The notes below the pieces were generated by a model. It made no database searches and was not told where the DNA came from. It saw only the letters and a program-made list of their open reading frames with translations. Position numbers and translations under genes: made by a program. Below, piece by piece: positions 8,393-19,798 of a DNA stretch of 64,000 bases (positions are counted from its first letter, which is position 1; each line of letters opens with the position of its first letter). Location: assembly GCF_030756675.1 (NCBI RefSeq), contig NZ_JAVBXD010000003.1, forward strand, positions 1 to 64,000, read 5' to 3'. The stretch comes from Bacillus multifaciens (GTDB taxonomy: Bacteria; Bacillota; Bacilli; Bacillales; Bacillaceae_G).

Positions 8393-8971
8393 ATGACTGG
8401 TAAAGTCGAAAGATACACGCCGCAGTACATTGTGAATTCAAAAACGATTGCGCTGCTTCCAATCGTTTTAAATGATAAACGTATTGTAACGCGTGTAATT
8501 GAAGAAAATGATGAATTTTTTGTGTATCAAAAGCCGCTTGAGATTGTAGAACAAAGTTGTCGTCAATATGGCGCTAGCTTTGGCGGGCGAAAAGATGGTA
8601 CGAAGGAATACACAGGCTTTACGCATAAAGCACCGATTGCAATTAGTCCTACAGATTATATCTATTTTTTCCCCACATTTTCTTACTCTCGCAAAGAGTG
8701 TGCTTGGTTATCGCATTTTCATATCGAAAATGTAACCAAGCTTCCGCATGGAAATATTCTAATTGAATTCATAAACGGTCAAACCATTAAGCTAGAAGTA
8801 TCTAAAAACAGTTTTGAAAATCAGAGAAATCGAACTGCACAACTTCGTGCCGAATTTGAAGATCGAAAAAGAAAACAAGCGGCGACAAAATTTTTACTAG
8901 TGAATCAAAATGAGGTTTTAGAACTAACGCCAGCATATGAAAAAATGTATCTTTTTAAAAAAGAAGATTGA
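8393..8971 (+). CDS. comK: Competence transcription factor ComK (ComK1-type)
   Basis: A 192-residue ComK-family DNA-binding activator, close to the length of B. subtilis ComK. The family core is visible: VNSKTIALLPI near residues 13-23, the cysteine-containing QSCRQYGASFGGRKDGTKEYTG near 53-74, HKAPIAI near 76-82 and the HFHIENV.KL region near 107-117. The ATG at 8393 follows AAAGGAGAGGAAGAAA; an upstream TTG frame start overlaps that ribosome binding site and is rejected. Competence control is expected to include the MecA adaptor encoded at 62221-62892. B. cereus group strains carry a second comK elsewhere, so the name may need a number. Confidence 0.9.
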   Translation: MTGKVERYTPQYIVNSKTIALLPIVLNDKRIVTRVIEENDEFFVYQKPLEIVEQSCRQYGASFGGRKDGTKEYTGFTHKAPIAISPTDYIYFFPTFSYSRKECAWLSHFHIENVTKLPHGNILIEFINGQTIKLEVSKNSFENQRNRTAQLRAEFEDRKRKQAATKFLLVNQNEVLELTPAYEKMYLFKKED

Positions 8972-8978
8972 TCATATG

Positions 8979-9012
8979 GAATAAGAAGAAGGAACTATCC
9001 TTCTTCTTATTC
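8979..9012 (+). terminator. Hairpin downstream of comK
   Basis: GAATAAGAAGAAGGA (8979-8993) pairs perfectly with TCCTTCTTCTTATTC (8998-9012). The T-run is weak, so it may be an imperfect terminator. Confidence 0.65.
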
Positions 9013-9073
9013 ATACATCAGCAGAACTTTTTATCTGTTTTTACCAGTAATTATGTGAGATAATGTAAATATA

Positions 9074-9213
9074 TATAAATCGCTGCCAAATTTGTTCTTA
9101 CTTTTTCCTTTTATGCTAAGTCTTTATGTCGAAGGGAATTTTATGCATGGCCAGAGGTTCTCGTTCATCTAAAAAGAGAGTGTTTCTATGCCATTTTTTA
9201 ATTTGTATTTATA
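9074..9213 (+). repeat. Dispersed ~155-bp repeat, copy B (diverged)
   Basis: It starts with ATATATAAATCGCTGCC and ends AATTTGTATTTATATAG, matching the termini of the other copies. It keeps ATGCATGGCCAG and CTAAAAAGAGAG in the middle but has lost most of the CCCTGACCGC block. It fills most of the 380-bp gap between comK and the amidase gene; nothing else is recognisable there. Confidence 0.65.
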
Positions 9214-9352
9214 TAGTTGAGTCCCAAAAATATATCTATTATTATATAGTTAATTTTTCTATTATTTCTCAATTCTTCCAATAAAGTTTGACCGGGGCTT
9301 TTTAGTTATTTTTTTACATAAATCAAACAAGATTTTTTGAAGGTGATGAAAA

Positions 9353-10159
9353 ATGAAACCTATGAAACTACTATTTTCTGTAACTGTAGCATCTATCACG
9401 TTATTAACCTCGGTTAATAGTGCGTTTGCTGATAGTACACTTATTATTCCAAATTTGCCTAAGGAACCATATCGCAATGGTATAGGCATGTATGAAGGGG
9501 TTGTAGCGCATTCAACTGCTACTCCTGAAGTACCGGCAATTAATATTCAACGTTTTCAGTCTCGTACATGGTCATCCGCTTTTGTTCATTATGTTGTTGA
9601 TTGGGATGAGACGATTCAGACTGCGAGTACAAAATATCGTGCGTGGGGGGCAGGGCCAACTGCGAATGAGAGATTTGTTCAAGTTGAATTAAGTGAGACG
9701 AAAAATCCAGTAAAGTTTAAACAGTCCTATGAACGTTATGTAAAACTGCTAGCGGAGATTTTGCGTAACCGCAATATTCATCCATCGAAAGGGTTATTGA
9801 CTCATAAAGACGTTACGTATAAGTTCGGTGGTACTGATCACGAAGATCCATTATCTTACTTAGCTAGTCACGGTATATCGGAAGCACAATTTCGTGCGGA
9901 TGTGCTAAAAGCTTATAATGGAAATGCTATTTCAAGCGGGGCAAAAGTGCAGCAATCGAATAAGGCGCAAGGTACGGTATATGTTAATAGAAATAATGTG
10001 AATCTACGTTCTGGCCCATCAACGAGTAATCGTATTATTCGTAAAGTGCAAAAAGGAGAAGTGTACAAAGTGTGGGGGCAATCAGGAAACTGGTTAAATG
10101 TAGGTGGGAATCAGTGGATTTACAATGATGCATCGTACATTCGTTACACGAAAAAATAA
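9353..10159 (+). CDS. Secreted N-acetylmuramoyl-L-alanine amidase (Amidase_2 + SH3b)
   Basis: A 268-residue secreted peptidoglycan hydrolase. A signal peptide ends at AFA near residue 26. The amidase-2 domain covers about 40-190, with Zn-ligand-type histidines in VVAHSTATPE (about 53) and HEDP (about 164). A bacterial SH3 domain at about 207-267 (VYVNRNNVNLRSGPSTSNRIIRK start) would bind the wall. GAAGGTGATGAAAA precedes the ATG. Monocistronic with its own terminator. A role in wall turnover or lysis is inferred from the domains; it could also derive from a phage endolysin, though the signal peptide argues for an autolysin. Confidence 0.88.
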   Translation: MKPMKLLFSVTVASITLLTSVNSAFADSTLIIPNLPKEPYRNGIGMYEGVVAHSTATPEVPAINIQRFQSRTWSSAFVHYVVDWDETIQTASTKYRAWGAGPTANERFVQVELSETKNPVKFKQSYERYVKLLAEILRNRNIHPSKGLLTHKDVTYKFGGTDHEDPLSYLASHGISEAQFRADVLKAYNGNAISSGAKVQQSNKAQGTVYVNRNNVNLRSGPSTSNRIIRKVQKGEVYKVWGQSGNWLNVGGNQWIYNDASYIRYTKK

Positions 10160-10226
10160 TGATTCTTTCGTTCGTAAACAAGTAAACGGATTTGAACTCT
10201 TTTTTCATTATATAAGTTTCTAAAAT

Positions 10227-10261
10227 AAAAGAATCGACGCCCAATAAGCGACGGTTCTTTT
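10227..10261 (+). terminator. Terminator of the amidase gene
   Basis: AAAAGAATCGACGC pairs imperfectly with GCGACGGTTCTTTT around CCAATAA and ends in a T-run. Confidence 0.7.
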
Positions 10262-10291
10262 GTTTATATATATCTACTTTGATCTTTTAAC

Positions 10292-10452
10292 ATTTAAGTT
10301 GCTGTTATGTAAAACAAAAAGTGATATGCACCTCCCTTTGTTTTTACATTGCCTGTGGCAGAAAAGGGCCCTGACCGCTCGAAGCGTGACTAGCCGCTCT
10401 TGCCCATCTAAAAAAAAATGGTTTTTATGTTGTACATTCTTTTTTTAATATG
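10292..10452 (+). repeat. Dispersed ~155-bp repeat, copy C
   Basis: It contains TGGCAGAAAAGGGCCCTGACCGC, a diverged CGAAGCGTGACTAGCC segment, CTAAAAAAAAATGG and GTTTTTATGTTG. It occupies the centre of the ~470-bp gap between the amidase gene and the cold-shock gene. The rest of the gap is the amidase terminator and an untranslated leader of about 150 bp before the cold-shock start. Confidence 0.7.
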
Positions 10453-10627
10453 GTATAGTTAATGTATAGTTGAATACTCTTAAATCAAGCAATCCATATA
10501 TTATCAAGTGCCGTGAAGCTAGCGAGAAAAATTATGTATGTGTTCTGTTTCGCATTTGATAATGTGTGGATTCTTTTTTTATGTTGTGAAAACTAAAAAA
10601 TATGTTTATTTTCAGGAGGAAGTTATT

Positions 10628-10828
10628 ATGAAAACAGGTCAAGTAAAATGGTTTAACAACGAAAAAGGTTTCGGTTTCATCGAAGTTCCAGGCGAAAACG
10701 ATGTATTCGTACATTTCTCTGCTATCACAACTGAAGGTTTCAAATCTTTAGAAGAAGGCGAAAAAGTTAGCTTTGAAGTAGAAGAAGGTAACCGTGGACC
10801 TCAAGCTAAAAACGTTGTAAAACTATAA
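10628..10828 (+). CDS. Cold shock protein (CspA/CspB family)
   Basis: A 66-residue cold-shock-domain protein with RNP1 KGFGFIEV (residues 13-20) and RNP2 VFVHFSAI (about 26-33). It is a single OB-fold that binds single-stranded RNA and DNA as an RNA chaperone. The ATG at 10628 follows CAGGAGGAAGTTATT; the longer upstream frame is leader. The AT-rich leader upstream is typical of thermoregulated csp transcripts. B. cereus group genomes hold several csp paralogues, so no letter is assigned. Confidence 0.95.
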   Translation: MKTGQVKWFNNEKGFGFIEVPGENDVFVHFSAITTEGFKSLEEGEKVSFEVEEGNRGPQAKNVVKL

Positions 10829-10844
10829 TCTTATAGATCATAGT

Positions 10845-10875
10845 AAAAAAGGATGGCATTTGCCATCCTTTTTTT
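10845..10875 (+). terminator. Terminator of the cold-shock gene
   Basis: AAAAAAGGATGGCA and TGCCATCCTTTTTTT form a perfect stem with a 3-nt loop 16 bp after the stop codon. Confidence 0.95.
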
Positions 10876-11060
10876 GTTATTTGAAAAAGGATTTTTTCTA
10901 GGAAATATGGAAATTAAATATATATTTAGTTGTCAGATATATCATTTCCCCTTATTGCTTAATAATGGTAAAGTAATAACAAGAAAAGGTAAACGGAAAC
11001 GTTAGTCAAGAAATATTTTTCTCATGGAGTTGCACAAATCGCGTTCTTCTAGGAAGTGTA

Positions 11061-11723
11061 ATGTCCTCTTCATTCAGAAAAAAGTTACAATTCATTAGAG
11101 CATGTAAAGGGGTACATAGTAGGATGGATTTTCAAACAATTAAAGAATTTTTCACAATAGAAAATATGGAACATTTGTTAAAGAGCTATCAGGCATTTGG
11201 TCCGTTAATTGGCGTTGGACTTCCGATGATTGAAGCGTTTATTCCAGCTTTGCCTCTCTTTTTATTTGTGATGGCAAATGCAGTTGCCTTTGGATTATGG
11301 CTTGGCTTTTTCTATTCATGGCTCGGTTCATGTATAGGAGCGATGCTTGTGTTTTTTATCATTCGTCGTTTTGGAAGAAGTCGCTTTTTTGCTTTTGTAA
11401 ATAGGCATCCACGAGTTCGCAGTGCGATGACATGGATCGAGCGAAAAGGATTTGCACCCATTTTCCTTTTATTTTGTTTTCCATTTACACCGTCAGCGCT
11501 TATCAATGTAGTAGCGGGTTTGTCGCGTATTAGTAAGCGGCAGTTTGTTTTAGCACTTTCACTCGGTAAACTTGTGATGATTTTCATGTTAAGTTACGTT
11601 GGTCATGATCTTACCTCTTTTATGCATAAGCCGGTAAAAACAACGATCGTACTAGGTATCATTTTTGTTTTATGGTACGTTGGAAAGAAAATTGAAGTAA
11701 AGCTTGAACTGAGCAGAGACTAA
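11061..11723 (+). CDS. TVP38/TMEM64 (DedA-like) membrane protein
   Basis: A 220-residue integral membrane protein of the TVP38/TMEM64 (SNARE-associated/DedA-like) family. The family core FGLWLGFFYSWLGSCIGAML lies near residues 77-96, F.FPFTPSALINVVAGLSRI near 138-160, and a final membrane segment near 193-207. It is syntenic with B. subtilis yhjE, which also precedes the signal peptidase gene sipV. The start is uncertain: ATG 11061 has AGGAAG upstream, while ATG 11124 (MDFQTIKEFF) would match the likely domain start. Family members are linked to lipid scrambling and membrane homeostasis. Confidence 0.8.
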   Translation: MSSSFRKKLQFIRACKGVHSRMDFQTIKEFFTIENMEHLLKSYQAFGPLIGVGLPMIEAFIPALPLFLFVMANAVAFGLWLGFFYSWLGSCIGAMLVFFIIRRFGRSRFFAFVNRHPRVRSAMTWIERKGFAPIFLLFCFPFTPSALINVVAGLSRISKRQFVLALSLGKLVMIFMLSYVGHDLTSFMHKPVKTTIVLGIIFVLWYVGKKIEVKLELSRD

Positions 11724-11773
11724 ACTTCGTAAGTGAGCGCACCCCTGTTATAGAAAAGAGAAAGGGATGTGGC

Positions 11774-12340
11774 ATGATGAAGCGAAAGTGGAAAAAAGAA
11801 AGCATAGAGTGGATGAGAGTCATTTTAGTAGGTGTTTTATTAGCTGTATTTTTCCGCACTTTTTTCTTTGCAACGTACGTGGTAGAAGGGAAATCGATGA
11901 TGCCTACGCTTCAAGATGGTAATATGCTGATTGTGAATAAAGTGGGTTATCAGTTCGGTGAATTGAACCGCTTTGATGTTGTTGTTTTTCATGCGAATAA
12001 ACAAGAAGATTATGTAAAACGAATTATTGGACTTCCAGGAGACCAAATTGCATACAAACATGATAAACTATATATTAACGGACAATTTATTGAAGAGCCG
12101 TATTTAGATGCATACAAAAAACAAATTCATGGAAGACAGTTAACCGGAGACTTTACCCTAGAAGAGTTAACAGATGAAAAGATTGTTCCGCAAGGGTTTA
12201 TCTTTGTAATTGGAGATAATCGTTTAGGAAGCTGGGATAGTCGTCACTTCGGATTTGTAAAAATAGAACAAGTTGTTGGAAAAGTTGATTTACGCTATTG
12301 GCCAATCAATGAAGTACAAACAAATTTCTCTAAAGGGTAA
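11774..12340 (+). CDS. sipV: Type I signal peptidase (SipV/SipS-like)
   Basis: A 188-residue bacterial signal peptidase I. One N-terminal membrane anchor (about residues 15-34) precedes the catalytic Ser41 in VEGKSMMPTL. The general base Lys82 is in YVKRIIGLPGD, and the GDNRLGSWDSRHFG box is near 152-165. It cleaves signal peptides of exported proteins on the outer face of the membrane. Two adjacent ATGs (11774 and 11777) are possible starts; AAAGGGATGTGG is upstream. Position between the DedA-like gene and addB matches B. subtilis sipV, which supports the symbol. Confidence 0.9.
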   Translation: MMKRKWKKESIEWMRVILVGVLLAVFFRTFFFATYVVEGKSMMPTLQDGNMLIVNKVGYQFGELNRFDVVVFHANKQEDYVKRIIGLPGDQIAYKHDKLYINGQFIEEPYLDAYKKQIHGRQLTGDFTLEELTDEKIVPQGFIFVIGDNRLGSWDSRHFGFVKIEQVVGKVDLRYWPINEVQTNFSKG

Positions 12341-12366
12341 TTCGAAATTTCGAATTACCTTCTTTT
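12336..12366 (+). terminator. Terminator overlapping the sipV stop
   Basis: A perfect 24-bp palindrome (arm GGTAATTCGAAA, 12336-12347, then its complement to 12359) overlaps the TAA stop and is followed by TTCTTTTTC. Confidence 0.8.
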
Positions 12367-12369
12367 TCG

Positions 12370-12526
12370 GATAAAGTGAAACTTTAATCAGAGGGGGTTT
12401 TCTTCATCACCCCTCTGATTATTAGTTGAACCAATCGGGCTTTTACGGGCAGTTATCCCACACCTATCTTCTTCGATTCTTTCTCAATCTTGAGGTGGGG
12501 GTCTTACTGCCCGTTAATGCGGGATA
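12370..12526 (+). repeat. Hairpin-rich dispersed repeat, copy 1
   Basis: It begins GATAAAGTGAAACTT, then hairpin 1 (AATCAGAGGGG with CCCCTCTGATT). A larger hairpin follows, ACGGGCAGT-TATCCCACACCT pairing with AGGTGGGGGTCTTACTGCCCGT, and it ends TTAATGCGGGATAGA. A second full copy lies inverted at 40881-41060 and a partial copy at 19796-19862. It fills the space between sipV and addB, so the addBA operon is flanked by copies. Confidence 0.75.
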
Positions 12527-12569
12527 GATTTTGATTGGTCGAAGTTCACTTATAGAAAGGCGGGTTTAC

Positions 12570-15500
12570 ATGTCACTTCGATTTATAATAGGACGAGCTG
12601 GAAGTGGAAAGAGTACGATGTGTTTGCAAGAAGTACAGCATGATTTGCAGCATCGTCCAAAAGGTGAAACGATTTTATATCTTGTGCCAGAGCAAATGAC
12701 ATTCCAAACGCAGCAAGCATTAATTAGTGGGGACGTAAGCGGCTCTATTCGTGCACAAGTGTTTAGTTTTTCACGGTTAGCCTGGAAGGTGCTTCAAGAA
12801 GTAGGCGGAGCAAGTCGCCTTCATATTGATGAATCTGGTGTGCATATGTTGCTTCGTAAAATTGTTGAGGCGCGTAAAGAAGAATTATATGTTTTTCAGA
12901 AAGCAGCAGAGCAAAACGGATTTTTTGAACAACTTGGCAGTATGATTACGGAATTTAAACGCTACAATTTAACGCCGTCAAATGTATATGCAATGTGGCA
13001 AGAATTAGAGGCTCATAGCAATGGAAATGAACAGAAACTGTTAGCAAACAAAATGTATGATTTGCAGCTTCTATATGATGATTTTGAACGAGCGTTAGTT
13101 GGAAAATATTTAGATTCTGAAGATTATATGAAGCTTTTATTTGAAAAGCTACCGTATTCAGAGTATGTGAAAGGTAGCATAATTTATATTGATGGATTCC
13201 ACACATTTTCACCGCAAGAGTTAGAGATTGTAAGGCAGCTACTGCGATGCGGGGCAAAAATGACAATTACACTCACGATTGATGAAAAGACGTTATCACA
13301 GCAAGTAGGCGAACTGGATTTATATTATCAAACGCTTATCACGTATGAAAAAGTAAAACAAGTAGCAAGTGAAGAGAAAATTGTTATTGAAAATACGATT
13401 GTCATGCGAGAACAACCACGCTTTATGTCACCAGCACTTGCACATTTAGAGGCGCATTATGATTCTCGTCCTTATGCAGAGTTTCAAGGTGAATCACACA
13501 TTACACTATATGCTGCGGCTAATTTACGGGCGGAAGTGGAAGGTGTTGCGCGAGAAATTCGCAGATTAGTAGCAGAAGAAGGGTATCGTTATCGTGATAT
13601 CGCGGTGCTTCTTCGTAATGGTGAAAGTTATTACGATATGATGAGGACATTGTTTGTTGATTATAATATTCCATTCTTTATTGATGAAAAACGCCCAATG
13701 CTCCATCATCCATTAATTGAGTTCATTCGCTCTGCGTTAGAAGTCATTAGTGGGAATTGGCGTTATGACGCGGTATTTCGCTGCATAAAAACCGAACTGT
13801 TGTACCCGTTAGATGGCAATAAAGCGAGAATGCGTGATGAAATGGACGAATTTGAAAATTACTGCTTAGCGTATGGCGTGCAGGGGAAACGATGGACTTC
13901 GGAAGAGCCGTGGACATATCGTCGCTACCGTTCATTAGATGGTATACACGGCGGTCAAACAGATAGCGAACGCGAAATGGAAGAAAAGATTAATCGTCTT
14001 CGTGAGATTGTTCGCACACCGATTATTCGTTTGCAAAAGCGATTAAAACGAGCAAGGGCGACAATGAGTATGTGTGAAGCAGTTTATTTGTTTTTAGAAG
14101 AGCTAGACGTTCCGAAAAAATTAGAAGAGTTACGCCTGCAAGCAGAGGAAGAAGGGAATTTCTTATTTGCAAGTGATCATGATCAAGTATGGGAACAAGT
14201 CATCACGCTGCTAGATACGTGCGTTGAAATGCTTGGGGAAGAGAAAATGTCTCTATCTATGTTTACAAATGTGATGACGACAGGACTCGAGTCACTCCAG
14301 TTCGCGAATATTCCGCCGTCTTTAGATCAAGTGTTAATTGCCAATATTGACCGTTCTCGTCTTTCAAATATTCGAACGGCATTTGTAATTGGAGCAAATG
14401 AAGGGATTATTCCAGCGGCGCCGTCAGATGATGGTGTATTATCTGATGAAGAACGAGAAGTACTTGTTTCAGCGGGGATCGAACTGGCACCAACAGCGCG
14501 GCAAAAGTTACTCGATGAACAATTTGTCATTTATCAAACGGTAACGAGGGCAGCGGAAAAGTTATATATATCTTGTCCACTTGCAGATGAAGAAGGGAAG
14601 ACGCTATTAGCATCTAGCTTTATAAAGAAAGTGAAAAGAATGTTCCCTTCTTCTGCGGAAATCTTTTTAACGAATGATGTAAATGATTTGTCTCATAGTG
14701 AGCAAATTTCATATGTGGCAACGCCAGAAGTGACACTTTCATATTTAACGCAGCAACTGCAAAACTGGAAACGATACGGCTTTGAGGGAAATCTTTCTTT
14801 CTGGTGGGATGTATACAATTTTTATGTTACAACGCCGGAGTGGAAGCAAAAGAGCACTCGTGTGTTATCCAGTTTGTTCTACCGAAACCGGGCGCGAAAA
14901 TTAAGTCCTGCTGTAAGCGAGGAATTATACGGTGACAAAATTAAAGGCAGCGTCTCACGTATGGAGCTCTTTAATCGCTGTGCGTACGCTCATTTTGCAC
15001 AGCATGGCTTATCTTTAAAAGAACGTGATATTTTCAAATTAGATGCACCGGATATCGGGGAACTGTTCCATGCTGCGCTGAAAAAGATTGCTGATAAATT
15101 ATTGAAAGAAAAGCGTACTTGGGCTGATTTAACGGTAAAAGAGTGTGAATATCTTTCTGTGACAGTAATCGAAGAGTTAGCACCGCTTTTGCAGCGCCAA
15201 ATTTTATTAAGTTCTAACAGGCATCATTATTTAAAACATAAATTGCAGCAAATTATTTTCCGTACTTCACTTGTGTTACGAGAGCATGCAAAATCGAGCG
15301 GATTTGTACCTGTTGATTTAGAAGTCGGATTTGGTATGGGCGGAACAAACTCATTGCCAGCTATGAAATTTGAATTATCAAATGGTGTGGAAATGGAAGT
15401 GGTTGGACGAATTGACCGCGTTGATAAGGCGGAAGATGAAGCAGGCACGTTTTTACGTATTATTGATTATAAATCGAGCGCGAAAAAATTAGATTTAACG

Positions 15501-16079
15501 GAAGTATATTACGGTTTGGCATTGCAGATGCTGACGTATTTAGATGTTGTCACAACAAACGCAAGCAAATGGATGGAGCGCGGCGGAAATGTAAATCCTG
15601 CCGGAGTCCTGTATTTCCATATTCATAATCCAATTGTTGAAATGAAAGGTGACGTGTCGGAGTCGGAAATTGAACAAGAAATTTTAAAGAAATTTAAAAT
15701 GAAGGGACTCGTAATTGGAGACGCTGATGTCGTTCGGTTAATGGATAACACGTTAACGACAGGAAGCTCAAATATCATTTCAGCGGGCCTTAAAAAAGAT
15801 GGTAGTTTTAGTGCTCGTTCTGATATTGCGAGCGAACAAGAATTTGATGTACTGCAAAAATACGTACATCGTACATTTGAAAACATCGGGACAGATATTA
15901 CAGAAGGTGTCATCGATATTGCTCCGTATAAAATGGGGAATAAAACAGCATGTACGTTTTGTAATTTCCGCTCTGTTTGTCAATTTGATGAGTCGTTAGA
16001 AGATAACAAATTCAGGGCACTGCAAGATATGAAAGATAGTGAAGCGTTAGAGAAGATGAGAGAGGAGACCCAGTCATGA
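12570..16079 (+). CDS. addB: ATP-dependent helicase/nuclease subunit B
   Basis: A 1169-residue AddB, partner of AddA in the RecBCD-like enzyme that resects double-strand breaks for recombination. Walker [10 protein letters not shown] is at residues 8-16. The C-terminal nuclease domain has IIDYKSS near 963. The iron-sulphur cluster cysteines are one near residue 802 (NRCAYAHF) and three in [11 protein letters not shown] near 1126-1136. The ATG at 12570 follows AAAGGCGGG; the 13 codons upstream of it in frame lack a ribosome binding site. Its stop overlaps the addA start by 4 nt (ATGA), giving a coupled operon. Confidence 0.96.
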   Translation: MSLRFIIGRAGSGKSTMCLQEVQHDLQHRPKGETILYLVPEQMTFQTQQALISGDVSGSIRAQVFSFSRLAWKVLQEVGGASRLHIDESGVHMLLRKIVEARKEELYVFQKAAEQNGFFEQLGSMITEFKRYNLTPSNVYAMWQELEAHSNGNEQKLLANKMYDLQLLYDDFERALVGKYLDSEDYMKLLFEKLPYSEYVKGSIIYIDGFHTFSPQELEIVRQLLRCGAKMTITLTIDEKTLSQQVGELDLYYQTLITYEKVKQVASEEKIVIENTIVMREQPRFMSPALAHLEAHYDSRPYAEFQGESHITLYAAANLRAEVEGVAREIRRLVAEEGYRYRDIAVLLRNGESYYDMMRTLFVDYNIPFFIDEKRPMLHHPLIEFIRSALEVISGNWRYDAVFRCIKTELLYPLDGNKARMRDEMDEFENYCLAYGVQGKRWTSEEPWTYRRYRSLDGIHGGQTDSEREMEEKINRLREIVRTPIIRLQKRLKRARATMSMCEAVYLFLEELDVPKKLEELRLQAEEEGNFLFASDHDQVWEQVITLLDTCVEMLGEEKMSLSMFTNVMTTGLESLQFANIPPSLDQVLIANIDRSRLSNIRTAFVIGANEGIIPAAPSDDGVLSDEEREVLVSAGIELAPTARQKLLDEQFVIYQTVTRAAEKLYISCPLADEEGKTLLASSFIKKVKRMFPSSAEIFLTNDVNDLSHSEQISYVATPEVTLSYLTQQLQNWKRYGFEGNLSFWWDVYNFYVTTPEWKQKSTRVLSSLFYRNRARKLSPAVSEELYGDKIKGSVSRMELFNRCAYAHFAQHGLSLKERDIFKLDAPDIGELFHAALKKIADKLLKEKRTWADLTVKECEYLSVTVIEELAPLLQRQILLSSNRHHYLKHKLQQIIFRTSLVLREHAKSSGFVPVDLEVGFGMGGTNSLPAMKFELSNGVEMEVVGRIDRVDKAEDEAGTFLRIIDYKSSAKKLDLTEVYYGLALQMLTYLDVVTTNASKWMERGGNVNPAGVLYFHIHNPIVEMKGDVSESEIEQEILKKFKMKGLVIGDADVVRLMDNTLTTGSSNIISAGLKKDGSFSARSDIASEQEFDVLQKYVHRTFENIGTDITEGVIDIAPYKMGNKTACTFCNFRSVCQFDESLEDNKFRALQDMKDSEALEKMREETQS

Positions 16080-19000
16080 TTCAAACTTGGCCAGCAAAAC
16101 CAGAAGGAAGTCAGTGGACCGATGATCAGTGGAAAGCAATCGTTGCGGATGGCCGTGATATTTTAGTTGCAGCTGCAGCTGGGTCGGGAAAAACAGCGGT
16201 ACTTGTTGAACGTATTATTCGTAAAATGATTCGAGAGGACGATCCAGTTGATGTTGATCGCCTGCTTGTCGTAACGTTTACAAATGCAGCGGCGCAAGAG
16301 ATGAAAAATCGAATTGGGGAAGCGTTAGAAAAAGTATTAATTGATGATCCAGCTTCGCCGCACATTCGAAAGCAGCTCAGTCTATTGAACAGAGCATCGA
16401 TTTCGACAATCCATTCTTTCTGTTTACAAGTGATTCGAACGTATTATTATATGCTTGATGTTGACCCGCGTTTTCGCATTGCGAATCAGACAGAGAATGA
16501 ATTATTAAAAGAAGAAGTACTGGATGACATATTAGAAGCAGAGTACGGCATGGAGAATAATGAGTTGTTTTTTGAACTTGTAGATCGTTATACGAGCGAC
16601 CGCACTGATGATGATCTGCAGCGGATGATTTTTGCGCTCCATACTGAATCAAGAGCGCATCCAGATCCGAATGGCTGGCTTGATAAATTAGTTGAAGCAT
16701 ATGACGTAGAAGGAAAAGCAATTGAAGAATTAATGTATGCTTCGTATTTATTAGAAGATGTAAAGGTGCAGCTGGAAACAGCAAAGCAATATGTCGTAAA
16801 AGCACTCGAACTTGCGATGTTGCCAGATGGTCCAGCACCGCGCGTCGAAACGCTGCAAGCGGATCTTTTGTTACTTCAGAACTTGTCCGAAGCAGCTTGT
16901 CACTCTTGGACAAGCACATATGAGGCAATGCAAACTGTTTCTTGGCAAACGTTAAAGCGTATTAAAAAGAGTGATTATAATGAAGAGATTGTGAAACAAG
17001 TTGATGCATTGCGGAATAAAGCGAAGGATGAAGTAAAGAAACTGCAGGAAGAGTTATTTAGCCGCAGTCCAGAAAGTTTTTTACGCGATTTTCAAGATAT
17101 GCACCCAGTTTTACAAAAGCTTGTTGATCTTGTAAAAGTATTTACAGAACAGTTCCAAGCGATTAAGCGCGATAAAGGAATGGTTGATTTTACAGATTTA
17201 GAGCATTTTTGCCTACAAATTTTAAGCGAGCGTACAGATGAGGGAGAAATGCGTCCATCACCAGTTGCGTGGCAATATCGTCATAAATTTACAGAAGTGC
17301 TTGTTGATGAATATCAAGATACGAACTTTGTACAAGAATCGATTATTAAGCTTGTCACAAAAGATTCGGAGCAAGACGGCAATTTATTTATGGTGGGCGA
17401 TGTAAAACAGTCCATTTATCGCTTCCGTTTAGCAGAGCCAGGACTATTTTTAGGGAAATATAAACGTTTTACATCTGAAGGTATCGATGGCGGCATGAAA
17501 ATTGATTTGGCCAAAAACTTCCGTAGTCGTCATGAAGTACTAGCAGGGACAAACTTTATTTTTAAACAAATTATGGGCGAAGCTGTCGGAGAAATTGATT
17601 ATGATGAAGACGCTGAGTTGAAGCTTGGCGCGAGTTATCCAGAAGGGGCGGATCCATCAGCGGAATTGTTATTTATTCATCAATCTGATAGTACGGCAGT
17701 GGATGAAGAGGAAGGTGTGGAATTAGAAAAGGCGCAATTAGAAGCTCGCCTCATCGCGCAAAGAATAAAAGCAATGGTCGATTCTGGTTATGAAGTTTAT
17801 GACCGAAAAACAAATGGTATGCGTCCCGTTGCGTATCGTGATTTTGTTATTTTACTGCGCTCTATGCCATGGGCGCCGCAAATTATGGAAGAGTTAAAAC
17901 AACAAGGTATTCCTGTTTATGCAGAGCTGGCGACTGGTTATTTTGAAGCGACTGAAGTGAATGTAATGATGAACCTGTTTCGCGTCATTGACAATCCAGC
18001 GCAAGATATTCCGTTAGCAGCTGTGCTTCGTTCGCCAATTGTTGGATTAACAGATGAAGAGCTGGCGATACTCCGTTCTCACGGGAAAAAGAGCTCTTTT
18101 TATGAAGTGCTGCGCTCTTTCTTGCAAGGAGCACCACTTCAGGAAGAGAAAGAATTGCATGAGAAACTATCATGGTTTTTCGAGCATTTACAAGAGTGGC
18201 GTGAATTTGCGCGTCAGCAGTCGCTTTCGGATTTAATTTGGAAAGTGTACCGAGAAACGGGTTATTATGACTTCGTCGGCGGTCTTCCTGCTGGTAAGCA
18301 GCGCCAGGCAAACCTTCGTGTGTTATATGATCGCGCCCGTCAATATGAAGCGACTTCATTTCGTGGTTTATTCCGTTTCTTGCGTTTTATTGAGCGGATA
18401 TTAGAACGCGGTGATGATATGGGAACAGCGCGTGCGCTTGGCGAACAAGAAAATGTTGTGCGCATTATGACCATTCATAAAAGTAAGGGACTGGAGTTTC
18501 CAGTCGTATTTGTAGCAGGGCTTGGCAGACGTTTTAACACACAAGATTTAATGAAGCGTTTCTTATTGCATAAAGATTTCGGATTTGGCTCGCAGTTTAT
18601 TGATCCGAAAAAGCGCATTAAATATACGACATTATCGCAGCTCGCGATTAAGCGCAAAATGAAAATGGAGCTGATTGCGGAAGAAATGCGCGTCTTATAT
18701 GTAGCATTAACACGTGCGAAAGAAAAGCTCATTTTAATTGGGACAGTAAAAGATAAAGAAAAAGAAATACAGAAATGGCAAGATGCAAGAGAGCATACAG
18801 GCTGGTTATTGCCTGATTATGTACGTGCCGGGGCAACTTGTTACTTAGATTGGATTGTACCATCGTTATGCAGACATAAAGATAGTGATATGCTTTTTGA
18901 GATGGGACAAGGAAGTATTCCAGCTGAAATATATGAATATGATGCAAACTGGAAAGTAGAAGCGGTTGACGTGGCAGAGTTGCAAGCGCCAGAGCCAATG

Positions 19001-19798
19001 AAAGAAGAAAAGCAAGAGTTACTGGAAGCGCTTCGTGAGCAAAAAGCCGTTTCTTTATGCAGCGAACGACAAGGGGAAGTATATAAAAGGCTAACATGGA
19101 AATACGGATTCGAGGATGCGGCAACGCACCGTGCCAAGCAATCTGTTACGGAAATTAAACGAAATTACCAAGCAGAAGAAGGTAGTGATACGGCGTTTAT
19201 CAAACGAGTTCGTGCGCCGATTGAAACGCGTCCGCGTTTTATGGAGAAAAAAGGACTTACGTATGCAGAACGCGGGACGGCTGTTCATACTGTTATGCAG
19301 CATGTAAACTTAGCGAAAGCAATAACAATTGAAGTGATTCAAGAACAAATTGCAGAAATGGTAAATAAAGAGCTGTTAACATTTGAACAAGCAGAAGAAA
19401 TCGCACCGGAAAGAATTGTTGCCTTTTTTGAAACAGAACTTGGAAAACGACTGTTAACTGCAAAGTACGTAGAGCGCGAGGTACCGTTTACGATGATGTT
19501 ATCTGCAGATGAAGCATATCAAGATTGGACAGATGAACAAGACGAATCCATCCTTGTTCAAGGGGTTATTGATTGCATGATTGAAGAAGAAGATGGCCTC
19601 GTTTTAATTGATTTTAAAACAGATGCAATTGAAGGGCGTTTCTCAGGTGGATTCGAACAAGCGAGACCAATATTAGAAGAGCGGTACAAAATACAGCTAG
19701 CACTTTATCGGAAAGCGCTAGAGAAAAGTTTGCATCAATCCGTAAAAGAAACATATTTATATTTCTTTGATGGCAGTCACGTATTGCGAGTAGATTGA
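16076..19798 (+). CDS. addA: ATP-dependent helicase/nuclease subunit A
   Basis: A 1240-residue UvrD/Rep-like 3'-5' helicase with a C-terminal RecB-type nuclease domain. Walker [11 protein letters not shown] lies near residues 33-42, motif II VDEYQDT near 408-414, [11 protein letters not shown] near 441-451, motif [12 protein letters not shown] near 877-886 and the nuclease core LIDFKTD near 1177. With AddB it processes DNA ends for RecA loading and recognises Chi-type sequences. It starts inside the addB stop. Unlike B. subtilis, no sbcD-sbcC follows; the gerP operon is the convergent neighbour. Confidence 0.97.
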   Translation: MIQTWPAKPEGSQWTDDQWKAIVADGRDILVAAAAGSGKTAVLVERIIRKMIREDDPVDVDRLLVVTFTNAAAQEMKNRIGEALEKVLIDDPASPHIRKQLSLLNRASISTIHSFCLQVIRTYYYMLDVDPRFRIANQTENELLKEEVLDDILEAEYGMENNELFFELVDRYTSDRTDDDLQRMIFALHTESRAHPDPNGWLDKLVEAYDVEGKAIEELMYASYLLEDVKVQLETAKQYVVKALELAMLPDGPAPRVETLQADLLLLQNLSEAACHSWTSTYEAMQTVSWQTLKRIKKSDYNEEIVKQVDALRNKAKDEVKKLQEELFSRSPESFLRDFQDMHPVLQKLVDLVKVFTEQFQAIKRDKGMVDFTDLEHFCLQILSERTDEGEMRPSPVAWQYRHKFTEVLVDEYQDTNFVQESIIKLVTKDSEQDGNLFMVGDVKQSIYRFRLAEPGLFLGKYKRFTSEGIDGGMKIDLAKNFRSRHEVLAGTNFIFKQIMGEAVGEIDYDEDAELKLGASYPEGADPSAELLFIHQSDSTAVDEEEGVELEKAQLEARLIAQRIKAMVDSGYEVYDRKTNGMRPVAYRDFVILLRSMPWAPQIMEELKQQGIPVYAELATGYFEATEVNVMMNLFRVIDNPAQDIPLAAVLRSPIVGLTDEELAILRSHGKKSSFYEVLRSFLQGAPLQEEKELHEKLSWFFEHLQEWREFARQQSLSDLIWKVYRETGYYDFVGGLPAGKQRQANLRVLYDRARQYEATSFRGLFRFLRFIERILERGDDMGTARALGEQENVVRIMTIHKSKGLEFPVVFVAGLGRRFNTQDLMKRFLLHKDFGFGSQFIDPKKRIKYTTLSQLAIKRKMKMELIAEEMRVLYVALTRAKEKLILIGTVKDKEKEIQKWQDAREHTGWLLPDYVRAGATCYLDWIVPSLCRHKDSDMLFEMGQGSIPAEIYEYDANWKVEAVDVAELQAPEPMKEEKQELLEALREQKAVSLCSERQGEVYKRLTWKYGFEDAATHRAKQSVTEIKRNYQAEEGSDTAFIKRVRAPIETRPRFMEKKGLTYAERGTAVHTVMQHVNLAKAITIEVIQEQIAEMVNKELLTFEQAEEIAPERIVAFFETELGKRLLTAKYVEREVPFTMMLSADEAYQDWTDEQDESILVQGVIDCMIEEEDGLVLIDFKTDAIEGRFSGGFEQARPILEERYKIQLALYRKALEKSLHQSVKETYLYFFDGSHVLRVD